Below are positions 11,982 to 13,374 of a stretch of DNA of 13,374 nt, in pieces. The notes below the pieces were generated by a model. The model saw only the letters and a program-made list of their open reading frames with translations. It did no database searches and had not been told where the DNA came from. Positions within the stretch are counted from its first letter, which is position 1; each line of letters begins with the position of its first letter. Made by a program: the position numbers and the translations under genes. The stretch is from Verrucomicrobiota bacterium (GTDB lineage: Bacteria > Verrucomicrobiota > Verrucomicrobiia > Opitutales > Opitutaceae), in the NCBI GenBank assembly GCA_023432225.1, contig JAEYUW010000041.1, forward strand, positions 1-13,374, written 5' to 3'.

Positions 11982-13374
11982 ATGAAACTTACCCGCTCCC
12001 TCTTCGCCGCGCTGTTGCTCGGCTTTGCGTTTGCCGCGTCCAGCGTCGCTCAGGATGCCGCCCCGGCCGCTCCCGCGCCGTCTCCCGTGGCCGCCGAAAT
12101 GCGCGCCATCGTCGCCAAGATTCAGGCCAAGATGAAGGCCAACCAAGTCGACGCCACGGCGCTCGCACCCGAGATCGCGGAGTTCGACGCGCTGCTCGCC
12201 AAGTTTCCGGAGAAAAACGACGAGACCGCGCAGGTCGCGTTGATGAAAGCCATGCTCTATCTGCAGGTCCTGGACGACGAGGTGACGGGCAAAAAGGAAC
12301 TCGCCGGGATCGTGCAGAATTACCCCGGCACCAAGGCCGCTGCCCAAGTCGGTCGCATCCTCGAAAGCATCGAACGCCAGGCGAAGGCCAAGGAAACGCA
12401 GAGCAAAGTCATTGGCACCGCGGCTCCCATGATCGACTTCGACTGGGCCTCGCAGGACGGCCTCAAATCGCTCGCCGACCTCAAGGGCAAGGTCGTCGTC
12501 ATCGACTTCTGGGCCACCTGGTGCGGCCCGTGCGTCGCCGCCATCCCGAAGAACATCGAGCTCGTGAACAAGCACAAGGACCAGGGCCTCGTGTTCATCG
12601 GCGTGCACGACGCCAACTCCGGGTGGGACGGTGCGCAGGGGATGGTGAACGACAAGAAGATCAACTACCCCGTGGCGCTCGACCACGACGGCGGAGTCTC
12701 TGCCAAGGCGTTCAACCTCGCCTTCTGGCCCACCTACGTCGTCATCGACAAGAAGGGCACCGTGCGCGGCGCCGGGATGCTCCCCAACCAGGTCGGTGAG
12801 GCGGTCAAGCTCCTCCTCGCCGAGCCCGGCCCCGTCGGCGCCGGCGCAAGCGAGAGCAGCGGCGAGTTCCCGGACACCTATTACTACGGCGGCGCCGCGC
12901 GGGCGGCGAGCGCGAAGGCCATCGAGGGCAAGGCCATGCCCGCCTTCACCGCCGAGGAGTGGCACGGCGCCGCGCTGGCGCCAGCCGAGACGAAGGACCG
13001 CGTGCTGGTCGTGCACTTCTTGGCGAGCGGGAACGCGCCGTCCATGGCGCAGGCCGCCGAGCTCGCCGCGCTCGAAAAGGAAATGGGCCCGCAGGGCGTG
13101 ATCGTTGTCGGCGTGTGCCCGGGCGACGATGCCTGGGCGGATGTCGTCAAGCTTGCCGAGGAGGGCAAGATCCCGTCGCGCCTGTGCCGGGACGCGGCCG
13201 CCAAGTCGGAGGGCCCGGTGAAGGCACCCGGCGCCACCGCCGAGGCGCTCGGCGTGCGCTACATGCCGAGCACGATCGTGGTGGACCGCACCGGCAAGGT
13301 GCGGGCGTCGGGCGTGCGCATCGACAAGGTGAAGGAGCTCGCCTCCAGGCTCCTCGCCGAGAACACTACCAAGA
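11982..13374 (+). CDS. Exported double thioredoxin-like (TlpA/ResA-type) protein, partial at right edge
   Basis: The frame starts at ATG 11982 and is open for 464 codons to the window end with no stop. A signal peptide (MKLTRSLFAALLLGFAFAASSVAQ, cleavage likely after SVA) is followed by an Ala/Pro linker and a helical region (about 36-140), possibly TPR-like (YPGTKAAAQVGRILESIE). The first thioredoxin-like domain (about 145-280) is TlpA/ResA-like: VVVIDFWATWCGPC with redox Cys181 and Cys184, and cis-Pro250 in FWPTYVVID. A second domain (about 317-460) keeps the fold markers VLVVHFLAS and MPSTIVVDRTGKV with a cis-Pro. Its active-site position reads ASGNAPS, so the CxxC is lost. The protein is probably a periplasmic disulfide reductase or cytochrome c-maturation-type redox protein with a non-catalytic second module. 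The only Shine-Dalgarno-like run is about 34 nt upstream of the ATG, which is unusually far. No functional link to the glp cluster is evident. Confidence 0.85.
   Translation, partial: MKLTRSLFAALLLGFAFAASSVAQDAAPAAPAPSPVAAEMRAIVAKIQAKMKANQVDATALAPEIAEFDALLAKFPEKNDETAQVALMKAMLYLQVLDDEVTGKKELAGIVQNYPGTKAAAQVGRILESIERQAKAKETQSKVIGTAAPMIDFDWASQDGLKSLADLKGKVVVIDFWATWCGPCVAAIPKNIELVNKHKDQGLVFIGVHDANSGWDGAQGMVNDKKINYPVALDHDGGVSAKAFNLAFWPTYVVIDKKGTVRGAGMLPNQVGEAVKLLLAEPGPVGAGASESSGEFPDTYYYGGAARAASAKAIEGKAMPAFTAEEWHGAALAPAETKDRVLVVHFLASGNAPSMAQAAELAALEKEMGPQGVIVVGVCPGDDAWADVVKLAEEGKIPSRLCRDAAAKSEGPVKAPGATAEALGVRYMPSTIVVDRTGKVRASGVRIDKVKELASRLLAENTTK

Noticed and set aside
11736..13016. A 426-codon - strand frame opposite the thioredoxin-like gene and divergent region
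   Set aside because: The + strand frame here has a signal peptide, WCGPC and cis-Pro motifs. The antisense frame has no domain match and runs through the intergenic region into the sigma start, so it is a shadow.
1..13374. CRISPR array, tRNA/rRNA genes, insertion sequence or phage integration site
   Set aside because: No regularly spaced repeats, tRNA-like cloverleaf in the gaps, transposase or integrase motifs, or attachment-site duplications were seen. The intergenic regions are short and mostly explained.

Overview
The window is GC-rich, densely coding DNA from a Gram-negative (diderm) bacterium. The best guess is a member of Opitutaceae (Verrucomicrobiota). This rests on a PEP-CTERM protein ending in a VPEPATYAG-type tail, a large STN-type TonB-dependent receptor driven by an ECF sigma/FecR pair, and a secreted TlpA-like protein with a helical N-terminal region. 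No rRNA, tRNA, CRISPR array, transposase or phage gene was seen, so the taxonomic call is inference from gene style only.

Layout. (a) 1-452, + strand: the C-terminal end of pyruvate, phosphate dikinase, followed by a clear intrinsic terminator and repeat-rich intergenic DNA. (b) 674-1402, - strand: a small PEP-CTERM surface protein, with copies of a CACAAAAGCACC-type repeat on both sides. (c) 1629-11739, - strand: a seven-gene, roughly 10-kb cluster. In transcription order it reads ECF sigma factor, FecR-type anti-sigma factor, TonB-dependent receptor with an STN signalling domain, GlpD, GlpT, GlpQ, and a secreted beta-propeller-like protein. (d) 11740-11981: the divergent control region. (e) 11982 to the right edge, + strand: a secreted protein with two thioredoxin-like domains, only the first of which keeps the WCGPC site. 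Its frame is still open at the window end.

How the genes work together. The - strand cluster reads as a complete import and catabolic route for glycerophosphodiesters (deacylated phospholipids) or glycerol-3-phosphate, placed under a cell-surface signalling cassette. The receptor would bring substrate across the outer membrane using TonB energy. Periplasmic GlpQ would release glycerol-3-phosphate, GlpT would exchange it for phosphate across the inner membrane, and GlpD would oxidise it to DHAP. The receptor's STN domain and the FecR protein would report substrate to the sigma factor. The last four genes are tightly coupled (a 10-nt gap and two 4-nt overlaps), and the sigma and fecR genes also overlap. 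GlpK, GlpF and GlpR are not in the cluster, so it looks specialised for already phosphorylated glycerol. The receptor substrate, the role of the last protein and the regulatory logic are inferences. The Glp enzyme identities are secure.
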